From contig NZ_JAPEHV010000004.1 of assembly GCF_028823665.1 (NCBI RefSeq), positions 363,033 through 427,032 on the forward strand: 64,000 bases of DNA, written 5' to 3'. Both the position numbers and the translations under genes were made by a program. Source of the stretch: Microbacterium sp. C7(2022). Lineage in GTDB: Bacteria > Actinomycetota > Actinomycetes > Actinomycetales > Microbacteriaceae. Below the pieces are notes generated by a model. The model searched no databases. It saw only the letters and a program-made list of their open reading frames with translations, and was not told the origin of the DNA. Position 1 is the first letter of the stretch. Each line of letters starts with the position of its first letter. Positions 36,419 through 44,517 of this stretch are shown here, one piece after another.

Positions 36419-37629
36419 GATTCCTCCGGAGAGTTCGGGAGTGAGGGGTGTGAGAAGCTGATGCCGAGCCCCACATGCGGGGTCTCGGTCATGTATCCGT
36501 CGGCGATGGTGATGGGTGAGGGTCCGTCCAAGGCGCCCAGGGTGCCGAATCCGGCATCCTCAACATCTTCGACCATGGATTCGGGCACGCCCTCGACCGC
36601 GGGCAGGGCGAGGGCGAGTTGGCCCGACAGCTCGGGCAGCAGGTGCGGGTGCAGGGTCGCGCCGTAGGCGGCGGCGATACCAGCGATGCCGAGGAACGGC
36701 GTGATCCCGCCCACCCGCACCACGTTCGGTTGCACGATCTGCGCGGCGCCGGTGCGTAAGAAGTCGTCGAAGCGGTACGCGTTATGCAGGTTCTCGCCGA
36801 CGGCGATCGGGATGCCGGACGATGCAGCCAGACGCTTGGACAATTCGATGTGACCGCCCAGGTCATCCGCGCGCAGCGGCTCTTCGATCCACACGGGGTC
36901 GACTGCGGCGAGCACCTCGAGGTTGCGCGTGGCGCGTTCGAGATCCCAACGCTGGTTCGCGTCGATCATGAGTGCACGGTCGGGCCCGAGCACCGCGCGC
37001 ACGGCCTGCATGCGCTCGAGATCTTCGGCGACGTCGGGTTTGCCGACCTTCACCTTCACGGCGTCGAACCCGGCGTCGACCCAGCGCTGAACCTGGGAGA
37101 CGAGCTCTTCGGTCGAATAGTGCAGGTTGACCCCGCTGCCGTATGCCTTCACGCGCGTGCGCGGCGCCTCGAAGAAGCCCGCCAGGGACGTGTTCTCGGC
37201 CCGCACCGCGGCATCCCACAGGGCGAGATCCCACCCGGCCAGGGCAATCGTGGCGATCCCGCCGCCCCCGGCTTCGTGCAGGTGCTCCCACATTCCCTGC
37301 CAGGCCTGACCGGGTTCGGCAGAGCGCCCGACGACGGCGCTCGCGATGTCGTTCGACAGCAGAGCGTGCACGGCTTCGGCCCCGATCTGCGGGGTCCACG
37401 AGAACCCCCAGCCCTCGGCGCCGTCCGAGCGGGTGACGTGCGTGGCGATGACCCCGACGCTCGTGACGTCGGCGGCCCACGGGCGAGTGAGGGGGACGCG
37501 GATCAGACGCGCGTCGAGGGACGTGACGGTGACGGGCGCAGTGCCGGGTGCGCCTGCTGAGCCCGCTGTGCCCGCCGTGCCGGGTGCGCCCGCTGCTCCT
37601 GCCGCGAACGCAGTGGTGCCCTTGCTCAC
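36415..37629 (-). CDS. Mandelate racemase / muconate lactonizing enzyme family protein (sugar-acid dehydratase or cycloisomerase)
   Basis: 404 residues of the enolase superfamily. The KVKVG motif (K-x-K) lies near residue 193, and metal ligands appear in MIDANQRW (Asp), WIEEPL (Glu) and GENLHN (Glu), with a C-terminal HPHLLPELSG His near residue 342. The family includes galactarate/glucarate dehydratases and galactarolactone cycloisomerase. The operon position between the SDR/KdgD genes and the aldehyde dehydrogenase suggests it makes 5-keto-4-deoxyglucarate or its precursor. The N-terminal ~32 residues are an Ala/Gly/Pro/Thr repeat. The GTG start overlaps the kdgD stop (GTGA). Confidence 0.82.
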   Translation of the reverse strand: MSKGTTAFAAGAAGAPGTAGTAGSAGAPGTAPVTVTSLDARLIRVPLTRPWAADVTSVGVIATHVTRSDGAEGWGFSWTPQIGAEAVHALLSNDIASAVVGRSAEPGQAWQGMWEHLHEAGGGGIATIALAGWDLALWDAAVRAENTSLAGFFEAPRTRVKAYGSGVNLHYSTEELVSQVQRWVDAGFDAVKVKVGKPDVAEDLERMQAVRAVLGPDRALMIDANQRWDLERATRNLEVLAAVDPVWIEEPLRADDLGGHIELSKRLAASSGIPIAVGENLHNAYRFDDFLRTGAAQIVQPNVVRVGGITPFLGIAGIAAAYGATLHPHLLPELSGQLALALPAVEGVPESMVEDVEDAGFGTLGALDGPSPITIADGYMTETPHVGLGISFSHPSLPNSPEES

Positions 37630-38525
37630 AGCAGCGCGCGACCCGCGGCGAGGATCTCGCCCAGGCGCGCCTCCTGCTCGGCGGTCGGGTCGACCAGGGG
37701 GGCGCGCACCGAGCCGACCGGCAGGCCGCCGAGGCGCAGTCCCGCCTTGATCAGCGAGACACCGAAGCCCGGCGTCTCATCGCGCAAGTTCACCAGGGGC
37801 GAGTAGAACCCGTCCAGAAGGGCCGCGCGGCGCGCTTCGTCGCCGTCTGCGTACGCGCGGTAGTAGGCGTTCGCCACCTCGGGAATCATCGCGAACGCCG
37901 CCGACGAGTACAACGGGATTCCGATACCCCGATACGCGCCCTGCGTGAGCTCTGCGGTCAGCAGACCGTTGAAGAACGCGAAGTCATCACGCCCCTCCTC
38001 GGCGACGGCCCGCACGATTTGCTGCGCCACGCCGACGTCCCCGGTGCCGTCCTTGAACCCGACTACCTTGGGGTTCGCCGCCAGGCGCCGCATCGACGCC
38101 ACCGAGTACTGCGCGTTCGCGCGATGGTAGACGATCACCGGAAGATCGGATGCCGCAGCCACCGCTTCGATGTAGGCGACGAGCCCCGCCTGGGGGCTGC
38201 CCACCAGATACGGCGGCAAGACGAGAAGGGCGTCGGCGCCAGCATCCGCTGCGCTCTTCGCCAACGCCACCGCGTTGCCGAGCGGGCCACCTGTACCGGC
38301 GATCACCGGCACCGCACCGGCGACGGTCTCGGTGGCGACGCGCACCACGTGTGCTGCCTCGTCGGCCGACAGGGCGTGGAACTCACCCGTGCCGCAGGCC
38401 GGGAACACTCCGCCGGGGTTGTGCTCGAGCGTCGTTGCGACGTGCTGGCGCAACAGGTCGTCATCGACCCGATCGGCGCTGTCGAAGGGGGTGACGGGGA
38501 AGAAGAGGATGCCGTCGAAGTTCAC
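37626..38525 (-). CDS. kdgD: 5-dehydro-4-deoxyglucarate dehydratase
   Basis: 299 residues of the DHDPS/NAL class I aldolase family, starting NFDGILFFPVTPFDSADRVD as KdgD proteins do. The Schiff-base lysine is in VVGFKDGTGDVG near residue 187 and the Tyr in VIVYHRANAQY near residue 137. It dehydrates and decarboxylates 5-keto-4-deoxy-D-glucarate to 2,5-dioxopentanoate, the key step of the oxidative uronate/glucarate route. Its product feeds the aldehyde dehydrogenase of the same operon. The GTG start forms a GTGA overlap with the SDR stop. Length normal for the family (~300). Confidence 0.9.
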   Translation of the reverse strand: MNFDGILFFPVTPFDSADRVDDDLLRQHVATTLEHNPGGVFPACGTGEFHALSADEAAHVVRVATETVAGAVPVIAGTGGPLGNAVALAKSAADAGADALLVLPPYLVGSPQAGLVAYIEAVAAASDLPVIVYHRANAQYSVASMRRLAANPKVVGFKDGTGDVGVAQQIVRAVAEEGRDDFAFFNGLLTAELTQGAYRGIGIPLYSSAAFAMIPEVANAYYRAYADGDEARRAALLDGFYSPLVNLRDETPGFGVSLIKAGLRLGGLPVGSVRAPLVDPTAEQEARLGEILAAGRALL

Positions 38526-39478
38526 GTCAGCACGTCCTTTCGGGATTCGGGGGAGAGCGAGGGGGTGAGGCGCGTATCGGCGATGTCGGGGAGTTCGGCG
38601 CTCCAGCGGTGCTGGGGCGCCCAGCCCAGCATCCGACGAGCCTTCGCGGTCGAAAACGCGGGCGCATCGCCGGTGAGCTCAGCGGCGAGCGCCTCGGTCC
38701 CGGGGACGTACTGGGGTAGGAGCTCTGCCAACGGCCGCGTCGCCAGCGCGTCATCGGCGCCGACGAAGAACGTCTCGGCGTTGGGGATCGTGCCAATCGC
38801 GTCGAGCAGAACGTCGATGAAGGATGCCACGTCGCGCGCATCGACGTAGTTGAACAGTGCGGGGGCTGACAGTGCGGGATCGGCCAGGCGCTCACGCACT
38901 GTGTGGCCCTGCTGGGTGAGAGCGCCGTCCCACTCTTCGGGGGCGATCACGTAGCACGGACGGAAGGCGGCGAACCGCGTGGCGTCGCCGGTCTGGCGCG
39001 CGAACATCGCGAGCGTCTGTTCGACCAGGTGCTTCGACAGTGCATAGGCGTTCCAGGGCTTCGGTGTCGTGGTCTCATCCAGCGGAAAGCGGTCGGGCAG
39101 CCACCCCGCCGGGGCGTTGTACCCGAGCACGGTCGGACTCGACGCGGCGACGATCTTGGGAATCCGCGCGGCGACACCGGCGCCGATCACGTTTACGGCG
39201 AGTGCCGAATTCGTGCGGATGATGACGTCTTCGGGTGCGCTGAACGGAACCGCGATCGCGGCGAGGTGGATGAGCGCGTCGGCGCCGAGCGAGCCGATGG
39301 CGGCGGTCGTGGCATCCGCATCGGTCAGATCAGTCTCAACCTGCTCGATGCCTTCGAGCTCGGCTGCGTCTGACGCATGACGATCGATCGAGACGATGTC
39401 GTGCCCCGCGTCAGCGAGCCCGCGAACGAGGCTGCGGCCCAGGCGCCCGGCGCCGCCCGTGACGAGAATTCGGCTCAT
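38522..39478 (-). CDS. NAD(P)-dependent epimerase/dehydratase family protein (candidate uronate dehydrogenase)
   Basis: 318 residues of the extended SDR family. The dinucleotide loop VTGGAGRLGRSLV is at residues 5-17, SSPTVLGYNAP holds the catalytic Ser near residue 108, and YALSK the Tyr-Lys pair near residue 140. In an operon with KdgD and ketoglutarate semialdehyde dehydrogenase, the natural role would be oxidation of a uronate to its aldarolactone. However, the protein is ~50 residues longer than characterised uronate dehydrogenases and differs in its C-terminal half, so this remains a candidate. ATG overlaps the upstream stop (ATGA). Confidence 0.75.
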   Translation of the reverse strand: MSRILVTGGAGRLGRSLVRGLADAGHDIVSIDRHASDAAELEGIEQVETDLTDADATTAAIGSLGADALIHLAAIAVPFSAPEDVIIRTNSALAVNVIGAGVAARIPKIVAASSPTVLGYNAPAGWLPDRFPLDETTTPKPWNAYALSKHLVEQTLAMFARQTGDATRFAAFRPCYVIAPEEWDGALTQQGHTVRERLADPALSAPALFNYVDARDVASFIDVLLDAIGTIPNAETFFVGADDALATRPLAELLPQYVPGTEALAAELTGDAPAFSTAKARRMLGWAPQHRWSAELPDIADTRLTPSLSPESRKDVLT

Positions 39479-40827
39479 GAGCGGTGCCGCGCGGCGGCGT
39501 CTTCGACGAGGAATCGGATGCCGAGGTCGGCGACCTGGATGGGTTGGCGGGTCTCGAGGGAAAGGTTGCCGGCGATGCCGGTCGCGATCGAGCGCACACC
39601 GTCGCGCCAGTCGGCGGCGCGGGCGAGCGGGTCGGACGGGTCGGCGCCGACGAAGATGTCGCGCAGCAGGAGGGCGTCGCCGCCGCCGTGTCCGCCTGCG
39701 CCGTTGACGATGGGGACTTCGTATGCGGCTTCCCAGTGCTTCTGGACGAGCAGGCGCTCGCCTTCGGGGCGGAGAGAGCCGGACTCGCCAGCGTCGGTGG
39801 CGGAAGGGTCGAGCACGGGGTGCAGGCCTTCGGATTCGAGGACGGCGCCACGTTCGACAACTTCGAGTTCGGCGCGTCCCTCGGTGCCGTTGATGGCGAC
39901 GCGGTACCCCTCCCAGGGGGCGTGTGCGTTGAGGGAGTAGCTGAGGGTGGCGCCGCTGAGGTAGTCCACGACGAGGGCGAGGTTGTCTTCGATGGTGATG
40001 CCGTCGCTGAAGACGTCGAGGTCGCGGCGGTAGCCGTCGTGCTGCTCGGCGTCGAGGTAGAGAGCCTTGAGCCGTTCGTCTTGCCGCATGTCGAGTTCGA
40101 ACGCGTCGGCGCCGTCGTGACTGCCGCGCTCGGGGCGGCCGGTGATGCCGCGGTCGGCGGCGTTGTCTGCGCCGTAGAACTTCAGGGCACCGGAGGCGTA
40201 TACGCGGCGGGGTGCGGAGCGGATCCACCAGTTGACGAGGTCGAAGTGGTGGCTGGACTTGTGGACGAGCAGGCCGCCGGAGTTCTTTTTCTCGCGGTGC
40301 CAGCGGCGGAAGTAGTCGGCGCCGTGCTTGGTGTCGAGCATCCACGAGAAGTCGACGCTGGTGACCTGCCCGATCGTGCCGTCTTGGATGATCTGGCGCA
40401 GTGCGGAGTTGCGGGGCGAGTAGCGGTAGTTGAACGTGATGACGACCTCGCGCCCGGTGCGCTCGATCGCCTCTTCGATGCGTGCCGCGCTCGGCGCGTC
40501 GATCGTGAGGGGCTTTTCGACCACGACGTCGGCGCCGGCATCCAGCGACCGCACGATCAGCTCGGCGTGCAGGTCATCGCGCGCGGTGATGATGACGCGC
40601 TCGATGTTCTCGGTGCGGATCATCTCTTCGAGCTGGTCGGGGGTCCACACGCTCGGGGCTGCGGCGCCGGTGGCGACGATGGCGTCGACGGTGACCTGGG
40701 CGCGCGCGGGGTTCGGCTCGCAGATTGCCGTCAGGGTGGCGATGTCGGCGAACGTCTCGGTGATCGCGTGCACGTACATGTGTGAGCGATGGCCCGTTCC
40801 GACGATCGCATACCGGCGCTGGTTCAA
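39475..40827 (-). CDS. Gfo/Idh/MocA family oxidoreductase, first gene of the uronate-type operon
   Basis: 450 residues. An N-terminal Rossmann domain (YAIVGTGHRSHMYVHAI; the EKPLTID segment near residue 100 contains the family's conserved EKP) and a C-terminal alpha/beta dimerisation domain with GGLLVHKSSHHFDLVNWW (H-x-x-D/H-x-x motif). NAD(P)-dependent oxidation or epimerisation of a sugar is expected; the substrate is not evident. The start is a TTG five bases after AAGGAG; GTG two codons earlier would overlap that ribosome site. A LacI-type operator lies 14 bases upstream of the TTG. The long upstream in-frame extension runs through 115-bp repeats and is not coding. Confidence 0.85.
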   Translation of the reverse strand: MNQRRYAIVGTGHRSHMYVHAITETFADIATLTAICEPNPARAQVTVDAIVATGAAAPSVWTPDQLEEMIRTENIERVIITARDDLHAELIVRSLDAGADVVVEKPLTIDAPSAARIEEAIERTGREVVITFNYRYSPRNSALRQIIQDGTIGQVTSVDFSWMLDTKHGADYFRRWHREKKNSGGLLVHKSSHHFDLVNWWIRSAPRRVYASGALKFYGADNAADRGITGRPERGSHDGADAFELDMRQDERLKALYLDAEQHDGYRRDLDVFSDGITIEDNLALVVDYLSGATLSYSLNAHAPWEGYRVAINGTEGRAELEVVERGAVLESEGLHPVLDPSATDAGESGSLRPEGERLLVQKHWEAAYEVPIVNGAGGHGGGDALLLRDIFVGADPSDPLARAADWRDGVRSIATGIAGNLSLETRQPIQVADLGIRFLVEDAAARHRS

Positions 40828-40840
40828 TTCCACTCCTTCA

Positions 40841-40852
40841 GGAAACGTTTTC
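40841..40852. promoter_or_regulatory. LacI-type operator upstream of the uronate-type operon
   Basis: GGAAACGTTTTC is a palindrome around ACGT, between the operon start and the two LacI genes. It resembles sites at 43365 and 48007. Confidence 0.6.
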
Positions 40853-40930
40853 TCAGCGTAGCACGTGTGGGTGCGCGTTCGGGCGGGCGGGGCTGGGCGC
40901 GGGCCGGCGCTGGTGCCCATCACCCCGGCG

Positions 40931-40988
40931 TTCGTATGGCGCGACACGCCGGTGGGGGCGCCGGTTTCCCGCAAAGTGTGACGAATGA
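40931..40988. repeat. 58-bp element, family 2 copy 1
   Basis: Runs from TTCGTATGGCGC to GTGTGACGAATGA, with the core CGCCGGTGGGGGCGCCGG. First unit of a 115-bp tandem array in the gap before the LacI gene. Confidence 0.8.
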
Positions 40989-41045
40989 AGGGACGCGCGC
41001 GGGCGCTGGGTGTGGGGCGCGGGCGCGGGGGCCACCAGCGGTCGG

Positions 41046-41103
41046 TTCGTATGGCGCAACACGCCGGTGGGGGCGCCGGTTTCCCGCAAAGTGTGACGAA
41101 TGA
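41046..41103. repeat. 58-bp element, family 2 copy 2
   Basis: Identical to copy 3 and one base different from copy 1; 115 bp after copy 1. The 57-bp spacer (GGGACGCGCGCGGGCGC onward) is also repeated. Confidence 0.85.
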
Positions 41104-41160
41104 AGGGACGCGCGCGGGCGCTGGGTGTGGGGCGCGGGCGCGGGGGCCACCAGCGGTCGG

Positions 41161-41218
41161 TTCGTATGGCGCAACACGCCGGTGGGGGCGCCGGTTTCCC
41201 GCAAAGTGTGACGAATGA
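41161..41218. repeat. 58-bp element, family 2 copy 3
   Basis: 115 bp after copy 2; ends 24 bases before the stop of the convergent-side LacI gene. No gene is present from 40853 to 41242. Confidence 0.85.
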
Positions 41219-41242
41219 GTGGGATGGGGCGCGCCGCCTGCG

Positions 41243-42244
41243 TCAGGCGGGCGCGGGGCCGGTGCTGCCGCGCACGACGAGCTCGGGGTGCAGCGACACC
41301 GAGTCGGCGGCATCCTCACCCTCGAGCAGCGCGTGCATCGCCGCCCATGCCTGCTCGCCGAGCTCAAGCGCTGGCACGGCCGCCGTGGTGAGCGGCGGCG
41401 ACGTGTACTGGGCAAAGGGGATGTCGTCGAACCCCACGATTGACAGGTCGTCGGGGACACGGCATCCGCTCGCTTGAACGGCGCTGAGCAGGCCCATCGC
41501 CACGAGATCGTTGAACGCCAGGGCCGCAGTCGCGCCGGATTCGAGGACGGTGGGTGCTGCGCGAGCCCCTCCGTCGAAGTCGACCCCTCCGGCCACTTCG
41601 GTGATCGTCACATCGGGGTGGCTATCGGTGAACTCGGCGATCGCGGCGAGGCGCGCGGTGTTGGCGACGCTGCGCTCGATCCCGGCGAGGAACACGATGC
41701 GCCGATGCCCGAGCTCGTACAGGTGCGCGAGCTGGTCGCCGAGCGCGGCGCGATAGTCGGCCCGCACGATCGGCAGGGTGCCCGCGCCCGTCCTGTTGAC
41801 CACGACAGCGGGTCGGATGCCGCCGGCCACGCGATCCAGCTCCTCTTGCGGCATGCGCGGGGAACACAGGATCACGCCGTCGGTGCGCCGGCGAGTCGTC
41901 GTGGCGAGCACGCGCTCTTCGTCGACCGACTCCGCCGAATCGGCGACGAGGACGTGGTAGCCATCGGCGGCGGCGGCGCGACTGACGCCGCGCAGGATCT
42001 CTTGGAATGTCGGGTTCGCCAGGTCGGGAACCACGACGGCGATCGTCTGGGTGCGCCCGAGCACTAGGCTGCGCGCGAGCGGGCTCGCCGTGTAGTTCAG
42101 CTCGGTGGCCGACGCGCGGACGCGCTCGGCGAGCACCGGATCGACCGTCGGGTTGTCGTTCAACGCGCGCGACACCGTCGACAGCGACACTCCGGCGTGC
42201 GCGGCGACATCGGCGATGGTGACGCCTTTGGGTGGGCGGGCCAT
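41243..42244 (-). CDS. LacI-family transcriptional regulator A of the uronate region
   Basis: 333 residues: helix-turn-helix VTIADVAAHAGVSLSTVSRALN at residues ~8-29, DNPTVDPVLAERVRASATELNY hinge region, then a sugar-binding core beginning TIAVVVPDLANPTFQEIL. It ends VVRGSTGPAPA. GAGAGGAA precedes the ATG. It lies upstream of the five-gene operon in the same direction and is a good candidate for control of the ACGT-type operator at 40841. Ligand unknown, probably a uronate or aldarate. Confidence 0.85.
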   Translation of the reverse strand: MARPPKGVTIADVAAHAGVSLSTVSRALNDNPTVDPVLAERVRASATELNYTASPLARSLVLGRTQTIAVVVPDLANPTFQEILRGVSRAAAADGYHVLVADSAESVDEERVLATTTRRRTDGVILCSPRMPQEELDRVAGGIRPAVVVNRTGAGTLPIVRADYRAALGDQLAHLYELGHRRIVFLAGIERSVANTARLAAIAEFTDSHPDVTITEVAGGVDFDGGARAAPTVLESGATAALAFNDLVAMGLLSAVQASGCRVPDDLSIVGFDDIPFAQYTSPPLTTAAVPALELGEQAWAAMHALLEGEDAADSVSLHPELVVRGSTGPAPA

Positions 42245-42285
42245 GCGGTTCCTCTCGGGCAGCGGGGTCTCGGGTCGCGGCGGCC

Positions 42286-43320
42286 TCAGCCGCGCTCGGG
42301 CGTGCTCCCCCGGATGATCACCTCGAGCGCGAGCGGCGAGGCCGCGGCATCCCACTCTTCATCGACCACCGCGTGCAGCAGGCGATACCCGAGCTCTTCG
42401 AGCGGCACGCGCACAGTGGTGAGGCCGGGGCGAATGTCACGACCGGTCGCGATGTCGTCGAAGCCGGCCACGGCGATGTCGGATCCGACCGAGCGCCCCG
42501 CGTCGCGGATCGCCGACATGATGCCGATCGCGACCACGTCGCTGACACCGAAGATGAGCGTCCCCTCGGCGAGTCCTTCGGCGAGCAGCTGCGCGCCGAT
42601 CTCGTATCCCGCGTCGCGCGTGAACCCGCCGCGCACGACGCGGTCGACCGTTCCGCCGGCCGAGGTGAAACCGTCGGCGAACCCCGCAATGCGATCGTCG
42701 GAGGTCCGGATGCCGCGGGCGGCACCGACCACGACCGCGTGGCGATACCCGCGCGAGGCCAGGGCCGTGCCGAGCGCAGCCGCCCCGCCGGCGTTGTCGA
42801 CGGGGACCGATCGCACGTCGTCGGACGCGCGACCGAGCGCGACGACGCGCCCGCCCATACCGGCGAACGCGTCGAGTTCCCTGCGCAGGCCCGCGGCGTC
42901 GCCCTCGTCGGTTCGGGATGCTGCGAGGATCAGCCCGCGCGGGCGTTGGCCCCGCAGGGCGCGCACGAGTTTGACCTCGCGCTGCGGGTCGCGCTCGGTG
43001 ATCGCGATCGTCACGACGAGGGATGCTTCGTCGGCGCCGCGCGCGACGCCCGACGCGATCTGGCCGAAGAAGGGGTCAGCGATGTCGGCGACCAGCAGTG
43101 CGACGATCGCTGACGCGCCTCGCGCGGTTGCCTGGGCAGACAGGTTGGCGGTGTAGCCGAGGGATTCGGCGGCCGCTTCGACCTTGACGCGATAGCTCTC
43201 GGCGACTTTGCGGGTCGAGCCGTTCAACACGCGTGACGCTGTCGCGAGCGAGACGCCGGCCTCGCGGGCGACGTCGTGCAGAGTCGCCGCGCTGCGTGAA
43301 TTCGGGAGGGTGTCGCTCAC
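42286..43320 (-). CDS. LacI-family transcriptional regulator B of the uronate region
   Basis: 344 residues: a short leader, helix-turn-helix ATLHDVAREAGVSLATASRVLN at residues ~14-35, then the ligand domain (ALLVADIADPFFGQIASGVARGA). It belongs to the subgroup with S-T-R-K-V in the hinge helix. The GTG start is placed by a TAGACT -10 box seven bases upstream; longer in-frame sequence covers the operator at 43365. Two LacI genes in tandem next to two sugar operons suggest one regulator per operon. Confidence 0.85.
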   Translation of the reverse strand: MSDTLPNSRSAATLHDVAREAGVSLATASRVLNGSTRKVAESYRVKVEAAAESLGYTANLSAQATARGASAIVALLVADIADPFFGQIASGVARGADEASLVVTIAITERDPQREVKLVRALRGQRPRGLILAASRTDEGDAAGLRRELDAFAGMGGRVVALGRASDDVRSVPVDNAGGAAALGTALASRGYRHAVVVGAARGIRTSDDRIAGFADGFTSAGGTVDRVVRGGFTRDAGYEIGAQLLAEGLAEGTLIFGVSDVVAIGIMSAIRDAGRSVGSDIAVAGFDDIATGRDIRPGLTTVRVPLEELGYRLLHAVVDEEWDAAASPLALEVIIRGSTPERG

Positions 43321-43327
43321 AGAGCCG

Positions 43328-43333
43328 AGTCTA
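43328..43333 (-). promoter_or_regulatory. -10 box TAGACT of a probable leaderless promoter
   Basis: On the minus strand TAGACT is followed by seven bases and the GTG of LacI regulator B. Confidence 0.55.
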
Positions 43334-43364
43334 GGGGGTTGGTCTGTGGGGCGGCGAGAGGGGA

Positions 43365-43377
43365 GCAAACGTTTTCC
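43365..43377. promoter_or_regulatory. LacI-type operator between regulator B and the esterase gene
   Basis: GCAAACGTTTTCC, with a palindromic AACGTT core, lies upstream of regulator B and just after the esterase stop, so it probably serves regulator B itself. Confidence 0.55.
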
Positions 43378-43382
43378 TTCGG

Positions 43383-44507
43383 TCAAGAGCGGGGAGTGGA
43401 TGCCGCGTGCGCGGCGAGCCAGGCCCGCGCGGCATCCTGCATCTGCGCGGTCCATTCGTGGCCAGCGTCAAAGAACGCTCCGGTGTAGCGGGCGTCGAGA
43501 CCGGCGCTCAGGCGAGCATGAGCCTCGGTCATGCCCTCCCTCGGGAAGAGCGGATCCGTGCGGCCGTACTGCACGAGCACGTCGCCTGCCGTCATCGCGG
43601 CGAGGCGAGGCAGATCGCGCCATGCGGCGAGGCCGGGGGAATGCAGCAACCATGAATGTGCATCGAGGTACTCCGGTACCAACGCGGATCCGGTCGACAT
43701 CATGCACGACACCACGGTGGCTTTCACGCGTGGATCGAGCGCCGCAGCGAGGATGGCGCGACCGCCGCCGCCCGAGAGGCCGAAGACTCCCAGGCTGTTC
43801 GCGTCGACCTCGGAAAGGCCCGCGAGTACATCGAGCGCGGTGAGATCGTCGGCGGCGACCATGCCCGCAAGCGACGCCCCGAGCACGCCGAGACCTTTTG
43901 CGAGGTGGTCTTCGTGCAGCGACGAGACGGCGTCGAATCGTTCGTCGTCGGTCGGGGCATCGCCTTGTTCGCGCCAGCGGGCGTCGAGCGCCTCGGCCAG
44001 CGCCGCGAGTTTCGGCGTCGGTTGCGACAGGTCGAACGCGCGCGACCCCCACGAGAACGTGTCGTGCACGAGCACGGCGAACCCGTCTCGCGCGAGGTCG
44101 TTCGCCAGCGCTCGGCCGTCGTAGTACTGCCCGCGCAGGCGCTGAGCCGAAGGATGCGCGGCGCGGTCGGTCACCACCAGCTGCTCTGCGCCCGTCGAGC
44201 GCACGCCGCCATGGCAGTGAAGGCCGAGCAGCCCCGGGAGGTTGCCGTCGTGGTCGGCGGGGGTGAGCAGGTACGCGCGCGTGCGCGGCCCGAATCCGGT
44301 GTGCCACGACACCTCACGGCCGGCGACGCCGTCCAGCATCCACTCTCGATCTACCGAAACTCCCGCGGCCGCCGCCGTCGCAGGGACGCGGAGTCCCAGA
44401 ATCTCGGCGAGACGGGCGCGGGGCTCGTCACCCGGAAACGCCGCGACGGGCACGTTCGCAAGGTGTGCCGGAAGATCGGCATACCCCGCGAACGGCCCGT
44501 CGCTCAT
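43383..44507 (-). CDS. Alpha/beta hydrolase, acetyl-xylan-esterase / dienelactone-hydrolase-like
   Basis: 374 residues. HCHGGVRSTGAEQ near residue 113 (oxyanion region), HDTFSWGSRAFDL, nucleophile GLSGGGGR near residue 238 (Ser), Asp in YGRTDPLFPREG near residue 320 and His in FDAGHEW near residue 352 form a complete triad. It is related to the large carbohydrate-esterase-like hydrolases that deacylate sugars. Last gene of the second sugar operon, 10 bases after the TIM-barrel gene stop. No clear ribosome binding site precedes the ATG; a start a few codons upstream would overlap the previous gene. Confidence 0.75.
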   Translation of the reverse strand: MSDGPFAGYADLPAHLANVPVAAFPGDEPRARLAEILGLRVPATAAAAGVSVDREWMLDGVAGREVSWHTGFGPRTRAYLLTPADHDGNLPGLLGLHCHGGVRSTGAEQLVVTDRAAHPSAQRLRGQYYDGRALANDLARDGFAVLVHDTFSWGSRAFDLSQPTPKLAALAEALDARWREQGDAPTDDERFDAVSSLHEDHLAKGLGVLGASLAGMVAADDLTALDVLAGLSEVDANSLGVFGLSGGGGRAILAAALDPRVKATVVSCMMSTGSALVPEYLDAHSWLLHSPGLAAWRDLPRLAAMTAGDVLVQYGRTDPLFPREGMTEAHARLSAGLDARYTGAFFDAGHEWTAQMQDAARAWLAAHAASTPRS

Positions 44508-44517
44508 GCGTTTGTCG

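Noticed and set aside
38522..40345. A 607-residue fusion protein extending the SDR gene upstream
   Set aside because: The N-terminal half is Arg/Pro-rich shadow sequence of the Gfo/Idh gene; the SDR fold begins at the ATG that overlaps the previous stop.
40853..41242. Short proteins encoded in the 115-bp tandem repeats
   Set aside because: All frames are repeat-encoded, near identical to each other, lack ribosome sites and have no relation to known proteins.
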